Source: Telopea speciosissima | Taxonomy: Eukaryota; Streptophyta; Magnoliopsida; Proteales; Proteaceae | Reading direction: 5' to 3' | Assembly: GCF_018873765.1 (NCBI RefSeq) | Contig: NC_057918.1 | Span: 10,610,862 to 10,674,861 of the forward strand | DNA length: 64,000 bases | Shown here: positions 26,792-39,047 of the stretch, in pieces | Position numbering within the stretch: the stretch's first letter is position 1 | How the letters are laid out: the number at the start of each line of letters is the position of its first letter | Program-made: the position numbers and the translations under genes | The notes under the pieces: generated by a model | Told to the model about the DNA's origin: nothing | Seen by the model: only the letters and a program-made list of their open reading frames with translations | Databases searched by the model: none

Positions 26792-27645
26792 TATTAAATA
26801 TGGTATCATTGTCTTACCACTGAAAATGTTAGTATTTGGTACCATGATTGGACACAAAAGAATTGATTAAGTGTATCTTTCCTCCAGGATTTCTCTCCTC
26901 CCCAATGGTGATGTGAATATGTGATGCTATGAATGCAATCAGGGTTCATCATTAACTCCCATCCCCTACTGTTCTTGGTCTGAATTGAAATACACTTCTC
27001 CAATCCAATCAGATTGTCAAATGGGATGGATGAAGAGATTCTCTTTCCACCATGGGTAGAGAGAATAAGTCTAAAAAGAATATTTGGTAATTGGAAGATT
27101 TTTTGCGCCATTTAGGTCTTGGTCATAACGAACTAGGAATACTGAAACTACCCCATAAGTGGGAATGGAGACTGTAATCAACCCCAAAACAGTACAGCAC
27201 AAATAAAAAGAAGTCACAATGCTACAATTTACAGCAGAAAGCTTTCCCCAACACATGATCATGATCCAAACTACCCCTTGCTTGGCCAAATCATCAGCTT
27301 TTAAGTTCACCAATCTCTGCATTAAAGTGAAAGAAAAGTTCGAAACCACGAGTGGACAGAAACGTCAAGCTTAGGCTCTTGGTCCTCATGCCTCGGTTTT
27401 TCTCATTGAATTCCCTAAAAATGGAAAGCAAACATGGAGTAGGTTGTCTCTTACTTTGCATTGAACATCTGTATATACATTACATATAAACGCCTTACAT
27501 TTTTCCTCCTTTTCTTTGGGGCACAGGGTCCTTGTATCAGGTGCAGTTAGAATCTAATGTGATTACAAATGGTTACACTCTGAACCACTCAATAGAGAAA
27601 AGTACAGAATTCCCATAATCCATACCAATGAACAGAGATGCATCC

Positions 27646-30600
27646 CTATGATTTGGAAGGCCCAACTCCCATTGATAAGCTCCTTACTGCAACCTTGACT
27701 GCACCCACAGCACCAAGCTGCCCTATCTCTGGGTTCAACCCTCGGCCACACTCATTCTTACAACCTTCTTCTTTCTGCACCCCAACATAAAATGCTATCT
27801 GCACCTCCAGAGAGAGAAAGAGAAAGATGGAAAAGGAAGTGAAGTAATAAGAGATTATATATTACAAGCTCAAAATAATATTGATTGATACTCAAACAGT
27901 AAAAGCAAGATAATTCAATCCAAAATTAATGTGCTTGTGGGAGAGATGCATGTAATGATGAAGAATAATAAACCATGAGGTACAGCATGGATATGGATCA
28001 TATTGGCCACAGAACTAAATCTTTGGTTTCATGAAATTAAATGATATTATATTGCTTCAAGCAGTTAAGGTTGCTCCATAGTGACCAAGAGGTCACAGGT
28101 TCAAGTCTGGAAACAGCTTCTCTGTGAAAGCAGGGATAAGACTGACCCTCCCCAGACCCCGCAGTGGTAGGAGCCTTGTGCACTCAGTACACCCTTTTTT
28201 TTATTTTGCTTCAAGCAGTTGGAGAGAAACAAAAACTTGCTTCATTCCAATTAACTTAACATTACATTATCCAATTTAATTTTTAATTTTGTTATTAAAA
28301 CAAAAACACAAGAAGATAGTTTCAAGGATCTTTTGTGGATTACTATGTTATGTCAGTTCTCCATGTGATAAAAGCAATGTCTGTCATTTCCTCCCATTTT
28401 CTTGTACTGTTTCATTTTTGCATGTCTACTATTTCAACCTAAGACCACAAAACATGCATTCCAAAGTATAAATACTGTGTTGTTGTACATGGTAATTTAA
28501 AGACTTGGTGCATATTGTACTCCATCATGACAACAGATTAGCATACTTAAACATCGAAGCAGAAGGTGAAATCCTTTTTATTTTCAAAACATAAAGTAGA
28601 GATAATGCAAGACCAGACCTAATCTCACAGCAGGATCTCAAGAACACACCAAATCACTCAAAGTCAACCCAAAGACAACAGAAAAGTCAACCTTCTCAGA
28701 TGAAGGTCAAACTCTAGGATTCAATCCCCCACAATGAGTATTAACACCCTTTCAGAAGATGAGAGAGATTTATTGGGTAGCTTGAGAGTAATTAGGGAAT
28801 TTCAGACTTGAGATAGAAAATTCAGAAAATAAAAATCTGAAATTAATTTCAATCCTATAGTTGGATTGATCCCAAACTAGGATTGAATCTTAGCCTAGGT
28901 AGGATCAACTAAACCCCCAAATTATGCTCAGATCTGATGGTTAGATATAGAGTAATTAAACAAAATCACATATGAAATCAGAATTTGCATAAATCTGGAG
29001 ATTTTTAAGTAGCATCAGATCTGCAGAGCAGATCAGGTCAATATCCAGGTCGAGTTGACCTTTTGGGTGTCTCTTTAATACACCAATATCTGGTTCTGAG
29101 TTTATGGAACGATTCTAAGGTGGGGATCAATACAGTTTAAAAATATGCTCTAAAACAGAGCTAGTGCTGGTGAATAAACAAAGATTCTCTGAGTGAAATC
29201 AAAACCAGTAGCAGATCTAATATTTATCCATGAAATAGCATAGATTGAATCACTAAATCTGGGTTTAATCAATCAAAACAGTGTGGAAAGATAACCGATT
29301 CAAAACAGTAGATAGTTGCAGGGAAAACAGAGCATAGAAGGAAGAAGAGAGAGAAGAACCTATCTCAGGTTGGGGTCTCTCACCCGATCTGTTTCTCACA
29401 GCTCTTGGCCTAAAGGAAACTCAACTTCAATTCCAAAAATCAAATCGTGAACGGCTAATAAGCCTTACAATGTATTTATGGACTGAAAATAATTCCCTAC
29501 TCAAACTATGTAAGCTGCAATCAAACTCCTACTAGGATTTAGGACTAGGAGTACAGTTATTAGCTATTACAAGTTTACAACTACTGAAATCAAATAGGAC
29601 TTAAATAGGCTATTCCTATTAGAACTAGGAAAGAAAACAAAGCAAATTAATTGTGCTGTGAAGCTCCCACAACTGCAGAACTCAGCCAAAGCTGGCTGGT
29701 TTGATAGACCCATGAACCTGATCCACTTGGGGCCCAGGTGATTGCTGCTTCGAGTGGTCCATTCTACATCAAGATAGCTCATAGCTAAGTTTCACTAAGG
29801 CTACAATTTGCTCAGACTTTCACAGAAAAGGCACAGGCATGGTCCATCAGAATGGGAGGTGGGGGGTGAGCAGATAAAATAAATATACGAACTAATTGTG
29901 ATTTAATTGACCACATCAACCAAGATTTCCCATTAAATCTCTACTCAGTCTTATCCCAATTAAATGGGGTCGGCTACATGGATCCTTACCCCTCCAATAA
30001 GCTCTATTCAAAGCCATACTTGTTACAAGACCTAAGCTTTGCATGTCTTTCCCCACTTCTAATGTTACTTTTTAAGCAAATTTGTGTAAAGTTATAAGTT
30101 CACCAAATGACTGGAATGAAAATTCAAGTTTGTAAAAGGCAAAGAGTCTTAATTCCTCTTGTTTTTTGGATAAATAACTAAGTTCCTACAAAGAATGTGG
30201 AAGAACATAGGAGATTTAACACGGAAAAGGACTTCTTATCAAGTTTCATTCTATTTACATAAGAAGAAATGAGTGCTAAAAAAGTAACCACTATGAAAGA
30301 ATAAATAACTAGAACAAAGCTAATGTGTAAAACTACCTTTCCAGAAGCATTCCGAACTGGAGAAATATGAAGACGGTTCCAGAATGAACTTCCATCCTTC
30401 CTGAAGTTAAAATTATAATCAAGAGTCAATAAAAGATGTTAGTTCAAACATGGATTAATAAACCCCACCTTCCTTCAACCATAACAAGGAGCAATGTATG
30501 CACCTGTAATTCAAAATACGTACTGTACAGGGTTGCTCAGCTTGGATGCTTTCCCTTGTCTGTAAAGAAGTGAGGAAAAGACAAATATAAAATGACCTAA

Positions 30601-32762
30601 AAATTCTATACACCAATTGAATTAATGAAATTTTACGAAGAATAATCTCATACAATCCTCAAACGACATCAGGCATATAGTTATTACCTGGCATACAACC
30701 TCGGCATCTGTATCAGGTCCATTTAAAAATCTACAATTCTTCCCCAACACTTCATGTCTAGCATAGCCTATTAAACAACATGAACGATCATTTGGACATC
30801 AGGCTGCAGAGAACGAGAAATATTTCCATACTTTTGATGGCATGGCTGAAAATTTTAAAAATTAAATGGTCCTAATCATCTAGCTACCTAGATCTCCTAG
30901 GTTGAAATTCAACTGAAATAAAATTAATGATGCTGATAGACATGGTGCAGGGGGAACAGCTTGACATCCTCACTCAAGTAACCCTTGGTATACAAGGAAC
31001 AGGATCAAGAAAGTAATATTATTGTCAAAACTACCCTGAACCTACAAATTCATTTAGCAGGAGAATCTTGAACGGAAAATGTTCTCTAATTGCTTTGAGC
31101 ACCTGTCAATTTCAAAAATGCATCGCTCGCATATACAATGGGCATATCAGGCAAGTGAGGGTCAGTTCTGCAAGGCAATAATTGCAAAACACCAAGCAAA
31201 ATGTGAGCCACCTTTCCAGATCAGACGGTAGATACGGTAAAAAAAGAAAAGGAAATTGCAGCAACTCACAATACAAAGCTCTGTTTGATTCTACCAAGAG
31301 ATATAATTAAGGATGAACCAAGAAGATTTGTCCCGAATAATTTGGATCTCTTCCCACAGACAAGTTTGCCGGTTAGCTCACTATAGTGAGTTAGCACTGA
31401 TAGGATGTTGTTAATTGATGCAGCAGCTTTCTGTTTCTCCCGATCATTTGCCTCACATGACTCTTCAGCCTCCAATTCTATAAGAGTCGATCCATAAGAA
31501 CCCAAATAGATATTTTAGCTCCAGTTAGCAAACAAAGCACCAAAACAGTCGTGCACAGAACTTGCTGCGAAGTAAAGATGATGAATAAAAACACTTCAAC
31601 TAAAAGCCAGAAACTGAAGTAACGTTAAGGAAGAATGTGAGATGTATAAAGTAACATTAGTTTAGTATAGCAGAAGAATTATAAGAATTTTCCAGTAACT
31701 GATACCAAAGTTTACATCATCAACAAAGTGAAGCAGTATAAGAATTTGCATAATAAACCAACCTGACCAATTCAAATCGATCAACAATACACCCCCTGAG
31801 ACCTGAAGTACAATGGTTCAAGGCATACCAATCTAAGTAATAACACTCACAGTTTAACCCAACTCAGCAAAAGATCAAGTAGTGACAAAATCAGTAAACT
31901 GTGAATGGGTAAGTATTGCCACAAAAGGGTACGGACCAACATAACCATTAAGGAAACACAGTCAAACTGATGTCGAGAGGAATGAATATATGTAAATGAC
32001 CTTGTGAAGTAAAAGAAAAGATGTGAGAACTAATACAGTAACGAGGAGATTAAAGGCTTATTCTTTGAAAGACCATAATCAAACACTTAATATAACTAAG
32101 CAAAACGCTTGCAATTTCAAAAGAATGAGAGAAACCCGTGATGACGAGGAACTTACAAAACATTGCAAAACAAAGCACAGACCTCTAGTATCGAAATCCT
32201 CCAATGAACCATGCGCCAAAAGAGGGACAGACTGCATCACTGAATCCATGCACAGCTCCTTTCTGCAAGACCCAGATACGATTTCTGGAAATCTAGAGCC
32301 CTCCACACCAAAATCAAAACCATTCCTTCCAAACCCAGAAGTAAAAGCAGTAGATTTCCTTGATATGGGCAACTGAACCGCGATAAAGTGAATCACCCTG
32401 CCATCCTCCTCGCTGAAAACAGGACTCAAATCAAACAACATCCAGAAGGGTGTCCCGTCTTTCCGATAGTTCAATAAACTCAATTGAATAGTCCTTTCCT
32501 CCCTAATGGCCTCTCGAATCTCCATTACCGATTTACGGTTGGTTCCCGGACCCTGAAGCATCCTCGCATTCTTCCCAATCACTTCATCTTTAGAGTAACC
32601 AGACATTTTCAAGAATCCCCGGCTGGCAAAGACGATCGGATGACCTGAAATGCAAGGATCGGTAATGGTGAAATTATCAGGTAGATCATCTAGAGCTTCT
32701 CGAACCCAGGATGAGTACCGAACGTTGAAGGACTGATCTATCAGAGCCAAATGTGATTCCAT
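27646..32762 (-). CDS. TLP1: TWIN LOV 1 / PAS-LOV blue-light receptor
   Basis: Flavin-binding photoreceptor with two LOV/PAS domains and no kinase or F-box. Seven minus-strand exons: 32762-32183, 31477-31270, 31167-31103, 30767-30688, 30559-30504, 30400-30337, 27798-27646, all GT-AG, phases closing to 401 aa (the Arabidopsis homologue is similar in length). Domain 1 (about 25-135) has FTITDPCISGHPIVFASRGF and RKDGTPFW. Its photoactive motif reads GKNARMLQG, with Ala66 where canonical LOV domains have Cys. Domain 2 (about 255-385) has the intact GKNCRFLNG with Cys296, plus KDGSSFWNRLHISPV and VGVQ. The C-terminus GQLGAVGAVKVAVRSLSMG is characteristic of the family. ATG 32762 is the first in-frame ATG after upstream stops. 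Intron 6 is 2.5 kb and holds an Au SINE. The assignment is confident. Confidence 0.95.
28067..28205 (+). mobile_element. Au-type SINE with 15-bp target duplication, TLP1 intron 6
   Basis: A 139-bp, slightly 5'-truncated Au SINE flanked by perfect 15-bp direct repeats TTGCTTCAAGCAGTT (28052-28066 and 28206-28220). The body has GAGGTCACAGGTTCAAGTC, ACCCTCCCCAGACCCCGCAG and GGAGCCTTGTGCACT, and a T-rich tail. It is inserted antisense to TLP1 and is the best preserved copy here. Confidence 0.9.
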
Positions 32763-33981
32763 CGCTGCTGTAATTGGTCTGCTTCTTCTTCTGCTCGCCT
32801 GCTCGGTGTACGGGTGAATCCCAATCCCATGTGCCCACGTCAAGGGCGTCAGTTTCTCCTCTGCCCCCCTATCTATGTTTGAACTAACAAACTCCAACAC
32901 ATGAAAATCTTAAATAAGAGCAGAAATCAACTTGAGTGTCATAAGGAGGTTCTCACACAAAAAGCTACATATTGAAATTCGCCAAAAATCTTCCCTGAAC
33001 CGAAGCTTGGATTGAACATCGACAAATAACGAATTTCCATCAATCGTTTTTCCATTCTTGGTGCATGAATCAAAAACAACTGTCAGTGGAGAGAAAGAGA
33101 AGATAGCATAAGAGTGAGATCAGCAAACTAACAGATTTCACAGAGAGACATGATTGTTCCGAGAGGGAGAGAGAGACTCAAATTTTCTTTCTTTGTTTTT
33201 CCTCTGTAGACGTTAATATTACCTTCTTTTTTTTTTAACTTGGAGTTACTGGTTTCGATAAAATTTTGTCAGAGAACACAGAACAAACAAAATACAAAAT
33301 TAGGGTTTGGTACTTTGGTAAACTCTGCAAGACAAATTGCAGGAAAAAGGCGGTGACATACTGACAGTGCAAGTGTTGCAGAGCCAGGAGGTGGAGCCAT
33401 GGTGGAGGTGGAGAGGGAGAACTAATGGTGATTAAATAAATAAATAATAATAAAAAAAAGCAATCTCTAATCTCCAAAAGAAAGGAGAAAAATCTGAATG
33501 TGACCACGAAGCATTGTACACCAATGAGAACTACGAAGCTACCATGGACATGGAAGTGATCACCACCATCTTTGTCTGGTGGGATCCATAGTTCCATTAT
33601 CCATTCTCAAGTAGTTCAGGCTGCTCATCATTTCTTTTTCTGTTCTAATTTTTTTTATACTTTGCTATCAATTTAAAGAGAAAATGATGGCTGCAAAGTA
33701 AAGACAACACAATCATCTTCCTTCATAATTAGGTTTTCCCTTTCTCTGCAAGGTTTTAGTAGAGAGAGAGAAAGAGAGTAGCTGAGTTGGGCAGGGTCTG
33801 ATAATCTGATGACTGATGCTTATCCATCCACGTCGAGGTAAACGTGTGCATGAAATCTACTACGTGGAATGTGGCCCACAGCCAACTGAAAAATAAGGCA
33901 TGGGCCCACACAGATGTGCATCCCTCGTCTCACCTATGCATTCATGGGAATGTATGTTCAAATCCTCCCTACAATTGAATG

Positions 33982-34184
33982 GATGACTCATTAAAAAAAT
34001 ATTACAAGATAGAAAGTAGAAACCATTGTGCAGCATATTATACCAGGTAAGAAATATACTTATCAAGGACTGGGAATTATTTTTAGACTCTAACATTCCT
34101 GCCGATGACTCATTAAAAAATTATTACAAGACAGAAAGTAGAAACCATTGTGAAGCATATTATACAAGGTAAGAAATATACTTG
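33982..34184. repeat. Tandem duplication, 122-bp period
   Basis: GATGACTCATTAAAAAA, then AGAAAGTAGAAACCATTGTG and GGTAAGAAATATACTT occur at 33982 onward and again from 34104, with a few differences. Non-coding. Confidence 0.75.
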
Positions 34185-34291
34185 TGTCCCGTTTACCCCA
34201 AAAAAAAAAAATGTATTAAATTTTCCTTCCCCCATTAACTTCATTATTGGTGATTTGATTTTGTGATTTGATCTTGTGATTGGATTATGTA

Positions 34292-34778
34292 TAAGGATGT
34301 CAAAGTTCAACTAGAATTGAGTGGATCAATTGAAATTGATCAGTTCATCTAGGAATGAGTTAAACCCTTATTAGTTTGGTGTTGGGCTGAGGTTCTATGG
34401 AATCAGTAGAAACTGAAACCTAGCTAGACCGATCGAATACATTGACTAAATTGAGCTGAAAAGTATATTGAACTCAGATCAAAAAAACTAAGACTAGACC
34501 AATAGTAACCTAATAAGAAATCGAAAAACCAAGAAAACTAGAATTTCCATTGATTTCCTTATGTATGCATATAAATCAAAATGGATTGGACCAGATCGGA
34601 TCAAACCTGATAATAGCCTAATTATAAATTGATAAAAAAAAATAAAAAAAAAAATCGGGCCCAATTAGACGTAAGCCAAAACTTTCTTATCGGTTTGGTT
34701 TCGAATTAACTAAATAATAAACCAAAAATCAATTCAACCTAACTGAAACTGGACCGAACCGATCAATTGACACCCTTA
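34292..34778. mobile_element. hAT-like non-autonomous element
   Basis: About 490 bp with inverted termini TAAGGATGTCAAAGTTC and TTGACACCCTTA. The interior is rich in CCGATC/GGATCG and GGTTCGG words. This terminal pattern resembles hAT MITEs of plants, and a sister-like element is at 57062-57531. A clear 8-bp duplication was not found, so the copy is probably old. Confidence 0.45.
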
Positions 34779-35810
34779 TGTCATCATTTACTCTCACACC
34801 TATTATATAAGGTCAAAAATACCTTTCTTCACAGCCAATCAAAGATCACATCCCAAGGTTGGAGAGATTTTCTCTTCAACATGGGTGAATAGAAATTGGA
34901 TCCCACCATAGTAGCAAGTACAATAAGGCCTTTAAACATAAGCGATTTTCTGTTTGGATATTTTTCTTTTTATTGGAAAGTATTAATTTGATCGAATTTT
35001 TTTTTGTACCAAACCATATGATACTTACCTAAATATACAAATACTTAAATAATTGGAGGAGTCTTCTTACTCATTTGCCCTTTTATATCCACCAAGAGTT
35101 CGTCCACTTATGGGCAATTCCCAAAGGCCATCCCCATCACATTTTCTTGCATTAGTCAAAACCACCACTTCTTGATAGTCCATCCAGAGTCCAGACTACT
35201 ACATCAACTCACCTCTGTCTCTTGTTCCTTGCAGCCCCTGATATATTCCTTGTACCACTTAATCAATAAAACCTAACTCCCTTAACATCTTCTCTAGGAC
35301 CCATATCACGAATCCCTTTTAAGTCAAAGGTGAAGTATTAGGTTTCTAATAAAAGCAATACCATCTCTATCTTAGGAAGGCAACTATGGGTAACTCAACT
35401 TTTTGGGATTGATGTGTAGTTTGTGTGATTACACTTTCATCAAAAAAATAAAAAACTGTGGGTAACTCAAGAAGCTAAACAGTGAAGGGTCAGAGTCAAA
35501 ATAGCTTTCCAATCTAAGTTAAATGGATCATTATCTTCTCTGGTTCCCTTCTCGGTAGTTATCTGATTCCTCTCATATGGGGTGAAAATGATGACCTAAC
35601 CCCCTGCCCGAACACACTACCTAGGTGTGGTTAAGTTGTCACTTCCACTACCCTATGAGAGGAACCGGATAACCGGACGGGGCAGAGAACCTTATAGGAA
35701 AAAAATTCTAGTTAAATGGGGAATAGTTCTGCTAGTGTTTGAGAAATTTCACAGAAGAGCCTTACAACTCCAATACCAATACCTCTTGGAGCATCCAAGG
35801 AAGGGACCTG

Positions 35811-35915
35811 GATCCTCTCTAGCACGCCAGCCCCTCCAACCTGGATCCAATGGTTGGAGGCACCCCGGCACATACCCCGAGTTGCTCCAGCTGTTGGATC
35901 CGCGCTAGAGAGGAT
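35811..35915. mobile_element. Small foldback element
   Basis: About 105 bp with inverted ends GATCCTCTCTAGC and GCTAGAGAGGAT and further internal GGATCC symmetry. No target duplication recognised; superfamily unknown. Confidence 0.5.
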
Positions 35916-36949
35916 TTATTTCTCTAGAGAAGAGCCATTTAGGAAATTAAGACAATTACCATCACTCCCTTACACTCACTCTATATTTACTCAAGTCTCC
36001 TACTTCAATTTCTTTTCTGATTCTCCCCAAAAAGCAAAAGTGTCACATCTTCTTTTTCTCTGATATTTTAAAATTCACAGGTTGCCCTTCTATCAACGAA
36101 AACTCATCACTTCTAACCCACTGCCTCATAAGCCCTTATTCCCACCTTGAAAAAAAATCTTCTACATTGCCTTAATCTTGGGGTACCTTGCAGTCCGGGC
36201 TTGAGAGCTCAACATGTAGAAGATGTGACATCCAACAGAGTAGAGTTCGAGAAGAAAAAAAATAAAAAAAACTAGATCAATCAATCTTGCATCATTGGAT
36301 GAAGCATCTTCCACATGCCAAGCCTAAACTACAAAGCATCCAAGATGAAGGTTATGAGGTCGACGATTTCGGTTAGGCAAGGTGCCCTCCTTCCCCTACT
36401 CAGGTGTTATTGGAAACAGAAGGTTCACCACCATTATCAAGGTTGCGTTCAATCAGCAAACCATATATATATGATAACTTGTCGGTTTGTATCATAATAT
36501 GCCTATTTTTTTGCGAACTATTAAAGGAGTTACTTAACATGTTCGTCATTGCCCATTTTGCTTCACCAATTTGAAGAAGGACCGAGTTTTCTTATTGAGG
36601 TCTTCGATCGGTGTTGAGAGGGGCGGGGGCGTTATCGACTCCGTCCTATAGGGGATTTAACCCATATTATTGAGTGGCCCAATAGTTACATCAAACTATA
36701 TGATTTTGGTTGAATCCCACATAAGAAGGCAAAAGTTTTCCTTCAACCATCTAAGTGGGAGAAACCCTTACCTACTGGTGATGTGACTATAGGATGGAAC
36801 TCATATCCTATCAACAAACTCCCACCCCCTCTTGAAGAATTCGAAAATATCCTTCTCTTTGATCATTGACGATGGCCATGGACAAGGGATTCTCCTTTGA
36901 CCATGGGTGTGGGGAAATTCAATCTCACACCGGAATATCCATGTCCATG

Positions 36950-37420
36950 GTTGCTTTCATATTTTTGAGGAACTATCTCCACCAATAGTCAAGGCTTTTG
37001 GGTTAGACCCTCCAAGATGGTATAAATTCTTTGGTTTTTATTCCTCCTTCATGCATCTTTCCATGTATTTGATGCAGACTCATTCTACATTTCTACTAAC
37101 ACATGGGGAGGTCCTTAGTTGCCATACTTGAGGAGTTATCTCCCCTTAGTTGCCTTCATAATCTTAAGGAGCTATCTTCACTCAACAATCTAAACTGGAT
37201 TCACGTCATGTTCCTCCCTCATGCATTTTTCTATGCATTTGGTGCAGTCTCACTCCTCGAACACATGAGAGGAAGTATTGAAATCTCATATAGGAATCAC
37301 CCTTGTCTTTATATATTTGAGGAGCTATCTCCACCTACCAGTCTACTTTGGTTTCTATTCCTCCTTCATACTTCTTTCTACATAATTGGTACAATGTCTA
37401 ATGTTTGGGATTTCTGATGT
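36950..37420. repeat. Degenerate tandem repeat, about 150-170 bp
   Basis: ATTCCTCCTTCATGCAT and variants occur at about 37041, 37210 and 37357, and GAGGAACTATCTCCACC and GAGGAGCTATCTCCACC recur with similar spacing. Three diverged units; non-coding. Confidence 0.55.
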
Positions 37421-38435
37421 TCAACGGCATAGCGAGAAGGTGGTTGGTTCTTTTTTGGTGTCCAAAAAAATTGGCACTTAGAGATTGCTTATGTTTGCAT
37501 AGTCTATATAAAACCGCTCACTTAGGGTGGAAAAGAAAATCTGCCGTTGCATATTCCTCCTAATTAGCTATACCTTCAGGTCTCATCACGATTTAAAAAA
37601 TTGGGAACCGGATTGGTGAATCAACTATTCAAATTGAAATCGACCATGATCGATCCCAATTGCAACCGATCCTTTATGGCTGATTCCTGCCAAGAAATCC
37701 TAGAATCAATGAGTTTTCAGATCTGAGACCGATTCTAAAGTTATTGAGATTGATCCGATCCCCAATTCCGTGTTTTGAAACGCTACGTCTCATGCTAGTT
37801 TGGTCAAGTCCAAGCCACATGGCAATCATTTTGTTACAAGAAAACGAACTCATGGGTATGAATGACACCTATGGGAAATTAAGAACTTGATACATTCTTT
37901 TAATTGTCCCTTATCTTCATTATCAAAAGTTGTTCAAATATATAAAAAATTTTTAAAAATATATTAAAAATATTATTATGTCATTATCAAAAGATGTCAT
38001 TGCCATGCACATATTTTGAATATACATGTGAAATGACAATATTTATCCTTTTACCCTCTTTGAAAAAATTTGTGTAACATTATACGGGCAAAAAAGTGAG
38101 ATAACACATTATTTGACAATTGAGGGGTGTAAATAAGACAATCCCATAAACTAATATCAATATTACAAACATATCACACAAATTTCTCATTCTATAATCT
38201 ATTTTATCTAGAACATTTTTATTTATGACCTAAAGATTACTTAAAATGACTTGTCTGAGATAAGATCCAACAGAAACTTTAGAACCCCAGAAACCTAACC
38301 TAGGTTTTAATTATTGAACACAACCATAGAAGAAGTGCAATATTATTTATTTGTTTATAGCAGCCACTCCCAAAACAACAGAGAATGAAAGAGAGGGTGG
38401 TGGTGACTTAAACCACTGAATTTCATAGTTCGTAC

Positions 38436-39047
38436 CTAGACATTTTCTAAAGGCGAAATGGACTCAAAGGGCTTGGTGTCCTTCTGACCCACTTTTAGAG
38501 GTGAAGAAGATACCAAGAACTTGCTCTTATTGTCAGCATAGCTTTTGCAGCTGCCACTCTGGCCACTAGTGTGGTCTACAGACTCTACACGGTGGATGAA
38601 GAAGAAGTAGAACCCAAAACCACTGCTTATCGCTGCCAAGGCACAGATAAAGACAGCACCGATGGGGTGGATCAAAGGGGCAAAACGAATGGCTAGGCCA
38701 ACATTGAGGGCTGTGGACAGTACCCATATTACAACCTTCAACATCTCTTTCTTGGGGGACTCCTCATTGGGTGGGAAGTGATCAAAGGCTTTCAAACAGC
38801 AATACAAAGAGAGGAAACCAAAGTAGAGGAAGAGAACGAAGGCCATTGTGGAGGTGTCGCTATGGGCATGGGCTCGGACCAACGTGACCACAGCATTTAC
38901 AGTCAAGAAAACTAAGGACATCAGAGGCAAGAAGTTGCTCTCCTCTGTCGCAGGAAGACAACGGCCACTCCTACAGTTGGAAGAGGGTTTTTTCTGTTGT
39001 TGATGCTGCTGCTTCTGTGGTAGGATGTCACCAACCTTCATATCCAT
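38436..39047 (-). CDS. Small multipass membrane protein (DUF6490-like), function unknown
   Basis: A 203-residue protein beginning MDMKVGDILPQKQQ. A polar Gln/Ser-rich N-terminus (about 1-40) is followed by four hydrophobic stretches: about 41-60 (LPLMSLVFLTVNAVVTLV), 68-90 (MAFVLFLYFGFLSLYCC), 103-122 (LKVVIWVLSTALNVGLAI) and 125-150 (LIHPIGAVFICALAAISSG). A polar C-terminal tail ends it. The pattern resembles small plant membrane proteins of the DUF6490 type, but I assign it only tentatively. ATG 39047 is the first in-frame ATG. Just upstream, on the same strand, TTCGTTGTTGCAG looks like a splice acceptor, so a 5' UTR intron is likely. Role not known. Confidence 0.75.
   Translation of the reverse strand: MDMKVGDILPQKQQHQQQKKPSSNCRSGRCLPATEESNFLPLMSLVFLTVNAVVTLVRAHAHSDTSTMAFVLFLYFGFLSLYCCLKAFDHFPPNEESPKKEMLKVVIWVLSTALNVGLAIRFAPLIHPIGAVFICALAAISSGFGFYFFFIHRVESVDHTSGQSGSCKSYADNKSKFLVSSSPLKVGQKDTKPFESISPLENV

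Larger units (their letters stand above)
25862..27645. other. Convergent spacer, GLOX and TLP1 3' ends
   Basis: No coding exon seen. It contains a degenerate Au SINE and a MITE with 9-bp target duplications. At about 25981-26060 is a one-armed sequence resembling the left half of the AGCACTCC-family MITEs. Confidence 0.6.
32763..38435. other. TLP1 upstream region and spacer
   Basis: The first few hundred bases left of about 33600 must include the TLP1 promoter and 5' UTR (minus strand). I see no further coding exon up to 38435. The spacer contains a 122-bp-period duplication, a hAT-like element, a small foldback element and a degenerate tandem array. Confidence 0.6.

Noticed and set aside
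32763-32900. 46-residue upstream extension of TLP1
   Set aside because: No in-frame ATG there, and family members start at MES.LALI.QSF, matching ATG 32762.
36907-37417. Overlapping plus-strand frames of 74 and 104 residues
   Set aside because: Both lie on the degenerate tandem repeat, and their similarity to each other comes from the repeat, not from a gene family.
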